Shown: positions 44,381 to 52,629 of the stretch, in pieces
How the letters are laid out: each line of letters begins with the position of its first letter
Numbering within the stretch: position 1 is the stretch's first letter
Assembly (NCBI RefSeq): GCF_007431345.1
Contig: NZ_CP041730.1
Span: 3,348,001 to 3,412,000, forward strand
DNA length: 64,000 nucleotides
Origin: Chitinimonas arctica
GTDB taxonomy: Bacteria > Pseudomonadota > Gammaproteobacteria > Burkholderiales > Chitinimonadaceae
Reading direction: 5' to 3'
Made by a program: the position numbers and the translations under genes
The notes under the pieces: model-generated
Seen by the model: the letters and a program-made list of their open reading frames with translations, nothing else
Told to the model about the DNA's origin: nothing
Database searches by the model: none

Positions 44381-44812
44381 ATGCCTACGCTGGAACGTGC
44401 CATCGAAATCGCCGCACGGGCGCATGCCGGCCAGACCGACAAGGCCGGCCAGCCCTATATCCTGCATCCCCTGCGCATCATGCTGGCGGTCAGGACGCCG
44501 TCCGAGCGTATGGCCGCCGTGCTGCATGATGTGGTCGAAGATACCTCGATTACCTTGGACGACTTGAGGGCGGAAGGATTTTCCGAAGCAGTGCTGGAGG
44601 CGGTAGCAGCGCTGACCAAAAGTCCGGGAGAAGCCAGGCTGGATGCCGCGAAACGCGCTGCGGCGAATGCCATCGCGCGGAATGTGAAGCTGGCGGACGT
44701 GGCCGACAATATGGATCTGGGCCGCATTCCCGCACCTACCGAAAAAGACTACGCACGACTCAAGGAATATGAGCAGGTGAGGGCGCTGCTATTGGCGCAT
44801 GGCGCCGGCTGA
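44381..44812 (+). CDS. Small HD-domain hydrolase, MESH1/SpoT-hydrolase-like
   Basis: A 143-aa protein consisting of a single HD fold similar to the ppGpp hydrolase domain of SpoT and to small alarmone hydrolases. The metal/active-site motifs are ARAHAGQTDKAGQPYILHP, AVLHDVVEDTSIT and KLADVADNMDL. It has no synthetase domain, so if active it would only degrade (p)ppGpp or related nucleotides. It lies 40 bp after fdhD. Confidence 0.85.
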   Translation: MPTLERAIEIAARAHAGQTDKAGQPYILHPLRIMLAVRTPSERMAAVLHDVVEDTSITLDDLRAEGFSEAVLEAVAALTKSPGEARLDAAKRAAANAIARNVKLADVADNMDLGRIPAPTEKDYARLKEYEQVRALLLAHGAG

Positions 44813-44841
44813 GCGGAATGGGCGAATGCGACCGACAAAAG

Positions 44842-44872
44842 AAAACCGGGCACCTGTTGGTGCCCGGTTTTA
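44842..44872. terminator. Bidirectional terminator between the HD gene and the tRNA operon
   Basis: AAAACCGGGCACC and GGTGCCCGGTTTT form a 13-bp stem with a 4-nt loop, A-rich on one side and T-rich on the other. It can end both the plus-strand HD gene and the minus-strand tRNA transcript. Confidence 0.88.
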
Positions 44873-44880
44873 CGCCGTAT

Positions 44881-44956
44881 TGGCGTCCCCACGGGGATTC
44901 GAACCCCGGTAGTCACCGTGAAAGGGTGGTGTCCTAGGCCTCTAGACGATGGGGAC
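44881..44956 (-). tRNA. tRNA-Glu (anticodon TTC), copy 1
   Basis: A 76-nt cloverleaf read on the minus strand. It starts GTCCCCATCG, has the anticodon loop CCTTTCACG with TTC, a T-loop GGTTCGAATCC and an encoded CCA end at 44881-44883. It is last in a four-tRNA transcript and identical in its body to the copy at 45157-45232. Confidence 0.97.
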
Positions 44957-45001
44957 TATGGCCGTTCGATCAGCCGGCTTGGGACCGGTAGACCTTGTTC
45001 T

Positions 45002-45077
<76 letters not shown>

Positions 45078-45156
45078 AAATACCGCATGCGATGCCACTC
45101 GCGTTTCGATTGACGCTGTCGTTATTGTAATACATAACGACATCGACAATCTGTGT

Positions 45157-45232
45157 TGGCGTCCCCACGGGGATTCGAACCCCGGTAGTCACCGTGAAAG
45201 GGTGGTGTCCTAGGCCTCTAGACGATGGGGAC
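45157..45232 (-). tRNA. tRNA-Glu (anticodon TTC), copy 2
   Basis: Same 76-nt sequence as 44881-44956, with encoded CCA at 45157-45159. It is the second gene of the transcript. Downstream of it (45117-45142) a hairpin with arms TGTCGTTAT/ATAACGACA separates the two Ala-Glu units and may guide processing. Confidence 0.97.
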
Positions 45233-45277
45233 TTTGGCCGTTCAATCTACCGGCGTGGGACCGATAGACCGTGTTCT

Positions 45278-45353
<76 letters not shown>

Positions 45354-45396
45354 ACTCGGGCTTCGTCGCGGTGTTGGCTGCGGCGAAGAGACGCGC

Positions 45397-45425
45397 ATAT
45401 TAAGGAGCTTCTTCCTGCTTGTAAA
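45397..45425 (-). promoter_or_regulatory. Sigma70 promoter of the tRNA operon
   Basis: On the minus strand, -35 TTTACA (45425-45420) and -10 TAATAT (45402-45397) are separated by exactly 17 bp. The -10 box is followed by a GC-rich discriminator GCGCGTC, as found in stringently controlled stable-RNA promoters. Transcription would start near 45390. Confidence 0.85.
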
Positions 45426-45440
45426 CCCCTTTTTTCAAAA

Positions 45441-46232
45441 TCACCAAAGTTTCCACCATGGCGACTCGGCCAGGATGCTTTCTTCGGTGATTTTGCTCTG
45501 CGGATAATTCTTGGCAAACACGCGGCGGGCATCATCGCGCAGTTCGTTCTGGCCCAGCTTGTCGTAAGCGGCCGCCATCATCGCCAGGGCGGTTTCCACC
45601 CGGTCGGTATTGGCATAGTTCAGGACCACTTCCTTGCTGCGATTGGCCGCTGCCAGATAGGCGCCGCGCTTGTAGTAATAGCTGGCCACCGAAAGATCGT
45701 GGTCGGCCAGGGCGGTGACCAGGAAGGCCATGCGGTCGCGCGAGTCCGGCGCATAGCGGCTTTGCGGGAAGCGGGTCACCAGGTCGCGGAAGGCTTCGAA
45801 AGATTCCTTGGCGGCCTTGGGGTCGCGTTCGGCCATATTCTGCTTGGCGATGCTGGCGAACAAGGTGCGGTCGTCGATAAAGTTGACCAGGCCTCTCAGG
45901 TAGAGGGCGTAATCGACATTGGGGTTGGCAGGGTGCTGCTTCAGAAAGCGGTCGATGGCGGCGAGGGCCAGGGTCGGCTCCTGGTCCTTGAAATTGGCAT
46001 AGGCGATTTCGAGGTCGGCTTGCTGGGCGTAGCGGCCATAGGGGTAGCGCGCCTGCAAGGATTCGAACAATTTCACCGAGCGGGTGTAATTGCCGCTGTC
46101 CAGTTCGGACTTGGCTTCGCTATACATCTGTTCGGCAGTGGCGCCGGAATTTTCTTCGCTGGGCTTCTGATTCAGCGAGCCGCAAGCCGTCAACAGTAAG
46201 GCGAGGGCAAGGAAAGGTAGAATGCGCTTCAT
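45441..46232 (-). CDS. bamD: Outer membrane protein assembly factor BamD
   Basis: Essential lipoprotein of the BAM complex that inserts beta-barrel proteins. The 263-aa precursor has lipobox LTAC (Cys about residue 17). TPR-like helices follow, with EQMYSEAKSELDSGNYTRSVKLFE, RYPYGRYAQQADLEIAYAN and RFPQSRYAPDSRDRM typical of BamD. Ribosome site CGGAG lies upstream of ATG 46232. Its start overlaps that of the divergent rluD. Confidence 0.97.
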   Translation of the reverse strand: MKRILPFLALALLLTACGSLNQKPSEENSGATAEQMYSEAKSELDSGNYTRSVKLFESLQARYPYGRYAQQADLEIAYANFKDQEPTLALAAIDRFLKQHPANPNVDYALYLRGLVNFIDDRTLFASIAKQNMAERDPKAAKESFEAFRDLVTRFPQSRYAPDSRDRMAFLVTALADHDLSVASYYYKRGAYLAAANRSKEVVLNYANTDRVETALAMMAAAYDKLGQNELRDDARRVFAKNYPQSKITEESILAESPWWKLW

Positions 46233-47208
46233 GGAACACTCCGATATCGAAGCTGACGATTATAACGATTCGGCCGAAACGCTACGCGTTACTGTGCCGA
46301 AAGATGTGGGTGGCGGTCGGCTGGATGCCGTCTTGGCCAAACTATTGCCCGACTATTCCCGCAGCCGCTTGGCTCGCTGGATAGACGAGGGCAGTGTGTT
46401 GCTCAACGACAAGCCGGCCAGCCCCAAAACCAAGTTATGGGGGGGCGAGACCATCCTGGTCGAGGTAAAGCCCGATCCGCAACAGACCGCCTTCCAGCCG
46501 GAAGCGCTGGACTTCCCGGTGATCTACCAGGATGCCACCCTTGTCGTCATCGACAAGCCGGCAGGCCTGGTGGTTCACCCGGCGGCGGGAAACTGGTCCG
46601 GCACCCTCTTGAATGGACTGTTGTATCGCTACCCGGAACTGGCCGGCGTGCCGAGAGCCGGCATTGTGCACCGCCTGGACAAGGACACCAGCGGTTTGAT
46701 GGTGGTGGCGCGCACGCTCAAGGCGCAAACCGAGCTGGTACGCCAGTTGCAGGCCCGCACGGTAAAACGGCACTACCTGGCCATCGCGCAGGGAAACCTG
46801 GCGCGCGACGGCAAGGTGGATGCGCCGATTGGCCGCGATCCGAAGAATCGCTTGAAAATGGCGGTGGTGGACAATGGCAAACCCGCCGTGACCCACTACA
46901 CCATCCTGGAAAATTTTACCCGCCACTGCCTGGTGGAATGCCGCCTGGAAACCGGCCGTACCCATCAGATACGGGTACATATGGCCCATCTCGGCCACTC
47001 CCTGGCCGCCGACCCGGTCTATGGCGGCCGGCCTTCCAGCCATTCCCCGGCCATGCTGGCCATGTTGGCCGGCTTCGGGCGGCAGGCCTTGCATGCGGCC
47101 AGGCTGGGACTGATCCATCCAGAGACGGGCGAAGCGCAGCAGTGGGAGTGTCCGCTACCCGCCGATATGCAGGCCCTGCTGGCGCTACTGCGCGAGGAAA
47201 ACACATGA
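46222..47208 (+). CDS. rluD: 23S rRNA pseudouridine synthase RluD
   Basis: Pseudouridylates helix 69 of 23S rRNA. The 328-aa protein has an N-terminal S4 RNA-binding domain (RLDAVLAKLLPDYSRSRLARWI) and the catalytic motif HRLDKDTSGLMVVA with the catalytic Asp. RLETGRTHQIRVHMAHLGH is also diagnostic. ATG 46222 has AAGGA at a good distance; ATG 46231 is an alternative. Either way the gene overlaps the first codons of divergent bamD. Confidence 0.95.
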   Translation: MRFMEHSDIEADDYNDSAETLRVTVPKDVGGGRLDAVLAKLLPDYSRSRLARWIDEGSVLLNDKPASPKTKLWGGETILVEVKPDPQQTAFQPEALDFPVIYQDATLVVIDKPAGLVVHPAAGNWSGTLLNGLLYRYPELAGVPRAGIVHRLDKDTSGLMVVARTLKAQTELVRQLQARTVKRHYLAIAQGNLARDGKVDAPIGRDPKNRLKMAVVDNGKPAVTHYTILENFTRHCLVECRLETGRTHQIRVHMAHLGHSLAADPVYGGRPSSHSPAMLAMLAGFGRQALHAARLGLIHPETGEAQQWECPLPADMQALLALLREENT

Positions 47209-47969
47209 GCGACTGGCTCGCACAGGCCTTGCAAGCGGACTGGCCGGCCCCCGCCGGCGTGCGCACCTTATCGACGACCCGGCTGGGCGGCAGCGGACGG
47301 GCGCCTTACGACAGTTTCAATCTGGGTACCCATGTCGGCGACGAAGCCGCGATGGTATCCGCCAACCGGGCCACGCTGCGGCTGGCCTTGCCGGCCGAGC
47401 CGGTCTGGCTGGAGCAGGTACATGGCACCGCCGTGATCGATGCCGGGGCGGCCCATGCCGGGGCGGCCCATGCCGACTTGCCCCGCGCCGATGCGAGCGT
47501 GAGCCTGCGGCCCGGTCCGGTGTGCGTGGTGATGACGGCGGATTGCCTGCCGGTATTGTTCGCCCGCGCGGACGGCCAGGCGGTGGGCGCGGCGCACGCC
47601 GGCTGGCGCGGCCTGTGCGATGGCGTGCTGGAGACCACCCTGGCTAGCTTGCGCGGGCAAGATAAGCGGGCGGAAGTACTGGCCTGGCTGGGACCGGCGA
47701 TCGGACCTGGCGCTTTCGAGGTGGGCGATGAGGTCAAGGCGGCTTTTGTCGCCCGCGATGCCGCTGCGGCGTCGGCATTCAAGCCAGGCGCGGCGCCGGG
47801 CAAATGGTGGGCGGATATCTACCAATTGGCGCGGCAGCGATTGACGGCTGCCGGTGTGACCCGGATCTACGGAGGGGGATTATGTACGGTGAGCGATCCG
47901 CGCCGCTTCTTTTCCTACCGGCGCGATGGCCGCTGCGGGCGGATGGCGAGTTTGATCTGGCTGGAATAA
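47205..47969 (+). CDS. pgeF: Laccase-domain protein PgeF (YfiH family, peptidoglycan editing factor)
   Basis: A 254-aa cytoplasmic protein of the Cu/Zn laccase-like YfiH family, which in E. coli hydrolyses aberrant peptidoglycan precursors carrying L-Ser. The metal site residues are in QVHGT (His), MTADCLP (Cys) and AAHAGWRGL (His). A small internal duplication AGAAHAGAAHA is present near residue 80. The ATG overlaps the rluD stop (ATGA, 47205-47208), the usual rluD-pgeF arrangement. Confidence 0.92.
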   Translation: MSDWLAQALQADWPAPAGVRTLSTTRLGGSGRAPYDSFNLGTHVGDEAAMVSANRATLRLALPAEPVWLEQVHGTAVIDAGAAHAGAAHADLPRADASVSLRPGPVCVVMTADCLPVLFARADGQAVGAAHAGWRGLCDGVLETTLASLRGQDKRAEVLAWLGPAIGPGAFEVGDEVKAAFVARDAAAASAFKPGAAPGKWWADIYQLARQRLTAAGVTRIYGGGLCTVSDPRRFFSYRRDGRCGRMASLIWLE

Positions 47970-48033
47970 GCAAAAGGGGCGCCTTGCAGCGCCCCCTGGA
48001 CCGTCATCCCGATGTCGGGATCAAGCGGCAAGC

Positions 48034-48312
48034 TTAATCGAACAGCTCTTCCAGAAAGCTCTTCTTGCGATAAGGCTTCTGACCATAGTGTTTATCGCCA
48101 TGGTGGCTCTGCTCATGCCGGCCATGCTGCGGCGGATAGGACAAGGGCGCGGCGGTGTGGGCAGGGGCGGAAGCCTGGCGGCTTTGCTCGACGATCTTGT
48201 CCAGCTCGCCACGGTCCAGCCAAACGCCGCGACATTGCGGGCAATAGTCGATTTCGACGCCGGCGCGTTCACTCATGACCAAGGCGGTCTGCTTGCATAC
48301 AGGACAGTACAT
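48034..48312 (-). CDS. TFIIB-type zinc-ribbon protein
   Basis: A 92-aa protein with an N-terminal zinc ribbon, MYCPVCKQTALVMSERAG followed by IDYCPQCRGVWLDRGELDKI (two CPxC pairs), the zf-TFIIB pattern. The rest is His-rich and basic (HGRHEQSHHGDKHYGQK) and ends with FLEELFD. ATG 48312 has GGAG upstream; TTG 48315 is less likely. Function unknown. A His-rich stretch next to a zinc uptake operon is suggestive, but this gene is separate from it. Confidence 0.85.
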   Translation of the reverse strand: MYCPVCKQTALVMSERAGVEIDYCPQCRGVWLDRGELDKIVEQSRQASAPAHTAAPLSYPPQHGRHEQSHHGDKHYGQKPYRKKSFLEELFD

Positions 48313-48370
48313 CAATCGCTCCGAGAAAGAATCACGATCAGATTAGACACTTATGTCCGACAAAGTTCCA

Positions 48371-48892
48371 TTATTCGATCTGGCGGACATTATCCAAGCG
48401 GTAATAGAGGCCGTTGGCATCGTTTTTCAGTACGGATAGCTTACCGGACAGGGCGATCGCGCCATATACCAATCTGACCGGCGTCACGGCCATTATCTCG
48501 ACAACCTCCTCGGACCCGCCAGGCAGGCAGAAGTCGCAACTGGGCGCCGTGGCGGCGAGAATAAAATGGTCCTGCATCTCGCTTAGCCCCAGCGGCACCA
48601 TATAGCCTTGCAGCTTCACGTCTTGCTGGTCGAGTGCCAGGACCCCGGCGTCGAATTGGGGCGCCCATCGTTGGCCTTGCGGCGCGAGGCGTACTCCCGC
48701 CAGGGTGCGCCAGGTGACGAAGCCCTCGCGGTCGGCCAGCGCTTCGCCTGGCGCATGTCTGATGCCGGCGGCGGCATTGGCGCCTGGTGCCGGGGCCGTG
48801 GGACGGCTACCTGCATCGGTGGCCGGAACCGCCAATCCCATCATCAGCAGCAGGGCCGAGCTTATCCGTCCCAGTGCGGCGGACTGCGGCAT
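48371..48892 (-). CDS. DUF3299-like exported protein at the end of the zinc operon
   Basis: A 173-aa protein with a signal peptide (ISSALLLMMGLAVPATDAG), an Ala/Pro-rich linker and a domain with VKLQGYMVPLGLSEMQDHFIL and PSCDFCLPGG, resembling the DUF3299 family. The CDFC pair could bind metal. It starts 9 bp after the znuA stop, so it is probably part of the zur-znuCBA transcript and may help zinc handling in the periplasm. Confidence 0.75.
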   Translation of the reverse strand: MPQSAALGRISSALLLMMGLAVPATDAGSRPTAPAPGANAAAGIRHAPGEALADREGFVTWRTLAGVRLAPQGQRWAPQFDAGVLALDQQDVKLQGYMVPLGLSEMQDHFILAATAPSCDFCLPGGSEEVVEIMAVTPVRLVYGAIALSGKLSVLKNDANGLYYRLDNVRQIE

Positions 48893-48901
48893 GGCCAGCG
48901 G

Positions 48902-49795
48902 TCAGTTCTGCTTCATACCGGCCACCAGGGTGCCGATATTGTGCCGCATCATCGCCAGGTAGCTCGCGGCGGGCCCGTCGGGGCCGGACAGGGCATCGGA
49001 AAACAGCTTGCCTTGATTGATCCGTCCGCCGGTCTCGCGGCTGATCTGCTCCAGGAGCTTGGGATTGCTGATGTTTTCGACAAAGACGGCCTTGATGCCC
49101 TGTTGCTTGGCTTGGCGAATCAGCTTGCCAACTTCGCGCGCGGAAGCTTCCGCTTCGGTATTCATGCCCTGCGGCGCCAGGAACTGGATGCCGAAACGCC
49201 GGCCCAGATAGCCGAAGGCATCGTGCGAGGTGATCACGCGGCGCTTGGCCGGGGCGATGCCCGCTACCTGTTCCGCCGCCCACTTTTCCAGGGCGAACAG
49301 CTCATTGTTGTAATTGTCCGCGCGCTGGCGGTAGTAATCGGCATTGGCCGGATCGGCGCTCACCAGGCTGGCGGCGATATTGCTGACATATTGGCGCACC
49401 CGGGCCGGGTCCTGCCAGGCATGCGGGTCGAGTTTGCCGCGGGCAGCGGGGTCGCCGCCCATTTTCTGGGCGGTGATCTTATCGCTGGCCACCAGCCTGG
49501 CCGCCTTGTATTGGCTGGCACGGATCAAGCGATCCATCCAGCCCTCATAGCCTATGCCATTGACCACCAACAGGCGGGCGCCGACCAGGATCTTGCCGTC
49601 CTGCGGGCTGGGCTGGTAGACATGGGCATCGCCATCGGGTCCGACCAGGCTGCGTACGGCCACCTTGTCGCCGCCGACCTGTTGGACCAGGTCGCCCAGG
49701 ATGCTGAAGGAGGCGACTACCGGCAGCTTGTCCGCCGCCTGGGCGGCAAGGCCCAGGGAGGCGAGCAGGGCGGGGAGGATAATGCTGAATTTCAT
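48902..49795 (-). CDS. znuA: Zinc ABC transporter substrate-binding protein
   Basis: Periplasmic metal-binding protein, 297 aa, cluster A-I family. The signal peptide ends LAAQAAD. Metal ligands are seen in GDAHVYQPSPQD (His), KLDPHAWQDP (His), VITSHDAFGYLG (His) and possibly VFVENISNP (Glu) or FSDALS (Asp). The long His-rich loop of typical ZnuA is missing, so manganese specificity cannot be excluded from the protein alone; the Zur operator argues for zinc. ATG 49795; longer starts lack a signal peptide. Confidence 0.9.
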   Translation of the reverse strand: MKFSIILPALLASLGLAAQAADKLPVVASFSILGDLVQQVGGDKVAVRSLVGPDGDAHVYQPSPQDGKILVGARLLVVNGIGYEGWMDRLIRASQYKAARLVASDKITAQKMGGDPAARGKLDPHAWQDPARVRQYVSNIAASLVSADPANADYYRQRADNYNNELFALEKWAAEQVAGIAPAKRRVITSHDAFGYLGRRFGIQFLAPQGMNTEAEASAREVGKLIRQAKQQGIKAVFVENISNPKLLEQISRETGGRINQGKLFSDALSGPDGPAASYLAMMRHNIGTLVAGMKQN

Positions 49796-49814
49796 GTCTG
49801 GTACTCCAAGGGAC

Positions 49815-50687
49815 TCACGCTTCAAGATGCCGGCGGCCGAGCCAGCGCCAAAGCAGGCCGCCACGGGCGCCAACGGTCAGGGAAGCAAAATAGGCCAAGC
49901 CGGCGGTCAGGATGATGCTGGGGCCGGACGGCAGATCGCCGTGATAGGAAATCAGCAGCCCGGCATAGCCGGAAAACAAGGCGATCAGCAAGGCAATCGA
50001 CAACAAGGCGGGTAGCTCCTTGGCCCACAGCCGGGCGCTGGCGGCCGGCAACATCATCAAGCCCACCGCCATCAGGGTGCCCAAAGCCTGGAAACCGGAC
50101 ACCAGGTTGAGCACCACCAGGATCAGAAAGGCAAAGTGGGCCCAGGCGCCGCGGCCGCCCATGCTGCGCAGGAACTCCGGGTCGAAGCTTTCCACCACCA
50201 GCGGCCGGTACAGCACGGCCAGCGCGACCAGGGTCACGCTGGCGACCGAGGCAAGGAACAGCAGCGCCACCTGGTCCACGGCCAGCACGGTGCCGAACAG
50301 GATGTGCATCAGGTCCACATTGCTGCCCCACTTGGAAACCAACAGCACCCCGGCCGCGAGCGAGACCAGGTAGAAGGCGGCGAAGCTGGCATCTTCCTTG
50401 AGCTGGGTGACCCGGGTAATCAAGCCGGCGCCGAGCACCACCACCAGGCCGGCCACCAGGCCGCCTATGCTCATGGCGGTCAAGGAGAGGCCGTAGACGA
50501 TAAATGCAACGGCGGCGCCCGGCAGGATGGCGTGGCTCATGGCATCCCCGACCAGGCTCATGCGCCGTAATACCAGGAAAAGCCCGATAGGCGCGCACCC
50601 CAAGGCCAATGCCAGGCAGCCGATCAGGGCATGGCGCATAAAGGCGAATTCGGCAAAGGGCTGCCAAAGGATTTCATAGAGGCTCAT
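49815..50687 (-). CDS. znuB: Zinc ABC transporter permease
   Basis: A 290-aa polytopic inner-membrane permease of the ABC-3 family with about eight helices. RRMSLVGDAMSHAILPGAA is the conserved ABC-3 signature and contacts the ATPase. It lies 19 bp upstream of znuA and 14 bp downstream of znuC. Confidence 0.94.
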   Translation of the reverse strand: MSLYEILWQPFAEFAFMRHALIGCLALALGCAPIGLFLVLRRMSLVGDAMSHAILPGAAVAFIVYGLSLTAMSIGGLVAGLVVVLGAGLITRVTQLKEDASFAAFYLVSLAAGVLLVSKWGSNVDLMHILFGTVLAVDQVALLFLASVASVTLVALAVLYRPLVVESFDPEFLRSMGGRGAWAHFAFLILVVLNLVSGFQALGTLMAVGLMMLPAASARLWAKELPALLSIALLIALFSGYAGLLISYHGDLPSGPSIILTAGLAYFASLTVGARGGLLWRWLGRRHLEA

Positions 50688-50701
50688 CGCGGCAATCTGG
50701 C

Positions 50702-51532
50702 TCAGTGGTGCAGGGCGGAATGGTCATGGACATGCTCGACCGGGGCGATGGATTCGTCGCGATGGCAGATGGGCGCATTGTCGTCCCATGACTGGGGCAT
50801 GCCATTGGAGCGGGCGATATTGGCCGCATTGAGCACCTGCGCGGTCGCGCCCCAGGCAACGCACTCCTTGGCCAGCAGCAAGGTCTGCGGAAAGTGGGCG
50901 CGGACCTGCTCGAAATCGTGCAGGACCGCGATGACGGTGCGGCCTTCCCGGCGCCAACCGGCCACCAGCGCCAACAGGTCGGCCGTGGTTCGGGCGTCCA
51001 GGGCGGTAAAGGGTTCGTCCAGCAGGATGACGCGGGCGTCTTGCAGCAGTAGGCGGGCGAACAGCACACGCTGGAACTGTCCGGCGGACAGCTCGTCCAC
51101 CGAGCGTTTACCGAACCCGGCCAAGCCGACCCGCTCCAGTGCCGCATCCGCCCGTTGGCGCGCCGTTCGGCTGACCCGGCCGAACCAGCCGGAATGGCGC
51201 CAGTCGCCCAGCAACACCACATCCTGCACCGCCAGCGGGAAATCCCGCTCGATGGCGGCTTGTTGCGGCAGATAGGCCAGTTCGCGGCGGTCGATGCCGA
51301 GCAGGTCGATCTGGCCGTGGTTGGGTTGCATCAAGCCGACGATGGCCTTCAACAAGGTGCTTTTGCCGGCCCCGTTCGGGCCGACAATGGCGGTCAATTC
51401 ACCGGCCTGAAAGCTGCCGCTGACGTGGTGGACCACCGGATGGCGGTGATAGGTCAAGGTCAGGTTGTGCAGGCGGATGGCGCAGTCGGCCGTTTCATTC
51501 GCCTGGCCGGCATGGGAATGTTGGTGGCTCAT
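50702..51532 (-). CDS. znuC: Zinc ABC transporter ATP-binding protein
   Basis: A 276-aa ATPase. Walker A is VGPNGAGKSTLL, the signature is LSAGQFQRVLFARLLL, Walker B is VILLDEPFTALD, and the switch His is VLHDFEQV. His-rich stretches at both ends (MSHQHSHAGQ and HVHDHSALHH) may bind zinc. ATG 51532 overlaps the stop of the 38-aa upstream peptide gene (ATGA), so the long upstream frame should be ignored. Confidence 0.94.
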   Translation of the reverse strand: MSHQHSHAGQANETADCAIRLHNLTLTYHRHPVVHHVSGSFQAGELTAIVGPNGAGKSTLLKAIVGLMQPNHGQIDLLGIDRRELAYLPQQAAIERDFPLAVQDVVLLGDWRHSGWFGRVSRTARQRADAALERVGLAGFGKRSVDELSAGQFQRVLFARLLLQDARVILLDEPFTALDARTTADLLALVAGWRREGRTVIAVLHDFEQVRAHFPQTLLLAKECVAWGATAQVLNAANIARSNGMPQSWDDNAPICHRDESIAPVEHVHDHSALHH

Positions 51533-51645
51533 GCCTGGCCACCCAGTGCCCACCATACCGCCAGCCAGAGCACGGCCAGTAGCGGCATGACCAGCAAGAT
51601 GCGTTGCAGAGCGGAAAGCGCGATCAGGCGGGTAGGGGATTTCAT
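51529..51645 (-). CDS. Overlooked 38-aa single-pass membrane peptide between zur and znuC
   Basis: A short ORF missed by length cut-offs. It starts with ATG overlapping the zur stop (ATGA at 51645-51642) and ends with TGA overlapping the znuC start (ATGA at 51532-51529). The product MKSPTRLIALSALQRI... has a basic N-terminus and one hydrophobic helix rich in Leu, Val and Trp. The double ATGA coupling is strong evidence for translation. Role unknown; it may assist or regulate the ZnuBC transporter. Confidence 0.75.
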   Translation of the reverse strand: MKSPTRLIALSALQRILLVMPLLAVLWLAVWWALGGQA

Positions 51646-52115
51646 GCCGCCTCCGCGTGCTCGGCCAGGCTGCAGCGCTGGCAGAGTCCCCGTACTTCAA
51701 TATCCTGAGTCGCAACCTGGAAGCCATGAACCGCGGCATCTTCCAGCAGGCGCGCTTCAATCCGCTCGTCGGTCAATTCCTTGACCGAATGGCAGCGGTT
51801 GCAGATCAGCATCAAGCCATGGTGAGGGTGCTCGAAGTCGCGGCAGGCAACAAAGGAATTGGTGGAATCGAGTTTATGGGCAAGCCCCGCGCTGACCAGG
51901 AAATCCAGCGCGCGATAGACCGTGGGAGGTGCCGCGGTGGGCTTTTGCTTCTGGATCTCGGCCAAAAGATCGTAGGCCTTCATCGAACCGGACGCGGCCA
52001 GTAACAGGGCCAGCACCTCGCGGCGTTGATCGGTCAGTTTTTCGCCGCGCGAGAGACACCATTGGGCAGCGGCGTCGAGCTCGTGGTCGAGAGAGGAGTG
52101 ATGGCAAGGCTGCAT
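51642..52115 (-). CDS. zur: Zinc uptake regulator Zur (Fur family)
   Basis: A 157-aa zinc-sensing repressor. KPTAAPPTVYRALDFLVSAGLAHKLDSTNSFVAC, read in pieces, is very close to E. coli Zur. Structural zinc Cys pairs are ICNRCH and GLCQRC; the second site includes the His-rich EHPHHG. ATG 52115 is preferred over TTG 52121. It is the first gene of the znu operon, and an almost perfect Zur box lies directly upstream, so it represses itself and the transporter. Confidence 0.95.
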   Translation of the reverse strand: MQPCHHSSLDHELDAAAQWCLSRGEKLTDQRREVLALLLAASGSMKAYDLLAEIQKQKPTAAPPTVYRALDFLVSAGLAHKLDSTNSFVACRDFEHPHHGLMLICNRCHSVKELTDERIEARLLEDAAVHGFQVATQDIEVRGLCQRCSLAEHAEAA

Positions 52116-52119
52116 GGTC

Positions 52120-52140
52120 AAATGTTATAACATAACATTT
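52120..52140. promoter_or_regulatory. Zur operator in front of the zur-znuCBA operon
   Basis: The 21-bp near-palindrome AAATGTTATaACATAACATTT matches the E. coli Zur box type (AAATGTTATA-N-TATAACATTT) and ends 4 bp from the zur ATG, consistent with repression by blocking promoter clearance or RNA polymerase. Confidence 0.9.
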
Positions 52141-52190
52141 GTTGATCGCAAGGCCTATCTAAGGCCTAGCCGCACCTCACACCTGTATCT

Positions 52191-52463
52191 TTACGGCTTC
52201 TGGCCGCCGCCGGATTTGTCGAATTCGCTGTTTGATGAGGGCATCTCGACGGCGATGCTAAAGCCGGCGTCATCACTTTCTGCCTCGGCGGCCCTGGCCC
52301 GGTCATTGAGCCGCTTGCGGCGGTTGAGCTTTAGCCATAGAAAAGTGGGCAACAGACCGGCGAACAGCAGCGTGAATACACCCGATGCGACATGTCCGCC
52401 AACGATAGCGACGATGCCGATAACACAAACGACGTAGAGGTAACCGATAACAATAATGAGCAT
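52191..52463 (-). CDS. Small hypothetical membrane protein
   Basis: A 90-aa protein with two transmembrane helices (MLIIVIGYLYVVCVIGIVAI and VFTLLFAGLLPTFLWL) followed by a basic RRKRL stretch and a Ser/Glu/Asp-rich cytoplasmic tail. ATG 52463 has GGAAAG at a good distance; a GTG at 52502 gives a longer form. It lies upstream of the Zur box and ends 50 bp before it. Function unknown. Confidence 0.75.
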   Translation of the reverse strand: MLIIVIGYLYVVCVIGIVAIVGGHVASGVFTLLFAGLLPTFLWLKLNRRKRLNDRARAAEAESDDAGFSIAVEMPSSNSEFDKSGGGQKP

Positions 52464-52629
52464 TATTTCTTTCCGGAGCGGCATGCCTGACTGAATCGGC
52501 ACTGCATTGCGAGGACGGTTTTGCCGTCATCATATAAGCGAGCTGCGTGCTATGTTAATTTTCAAGCAAGCGCTCGTTTAAATCGCTAAGATCAATCCGC
52601 TATTTTCACCATTTTTGAGTAATGCCGCC

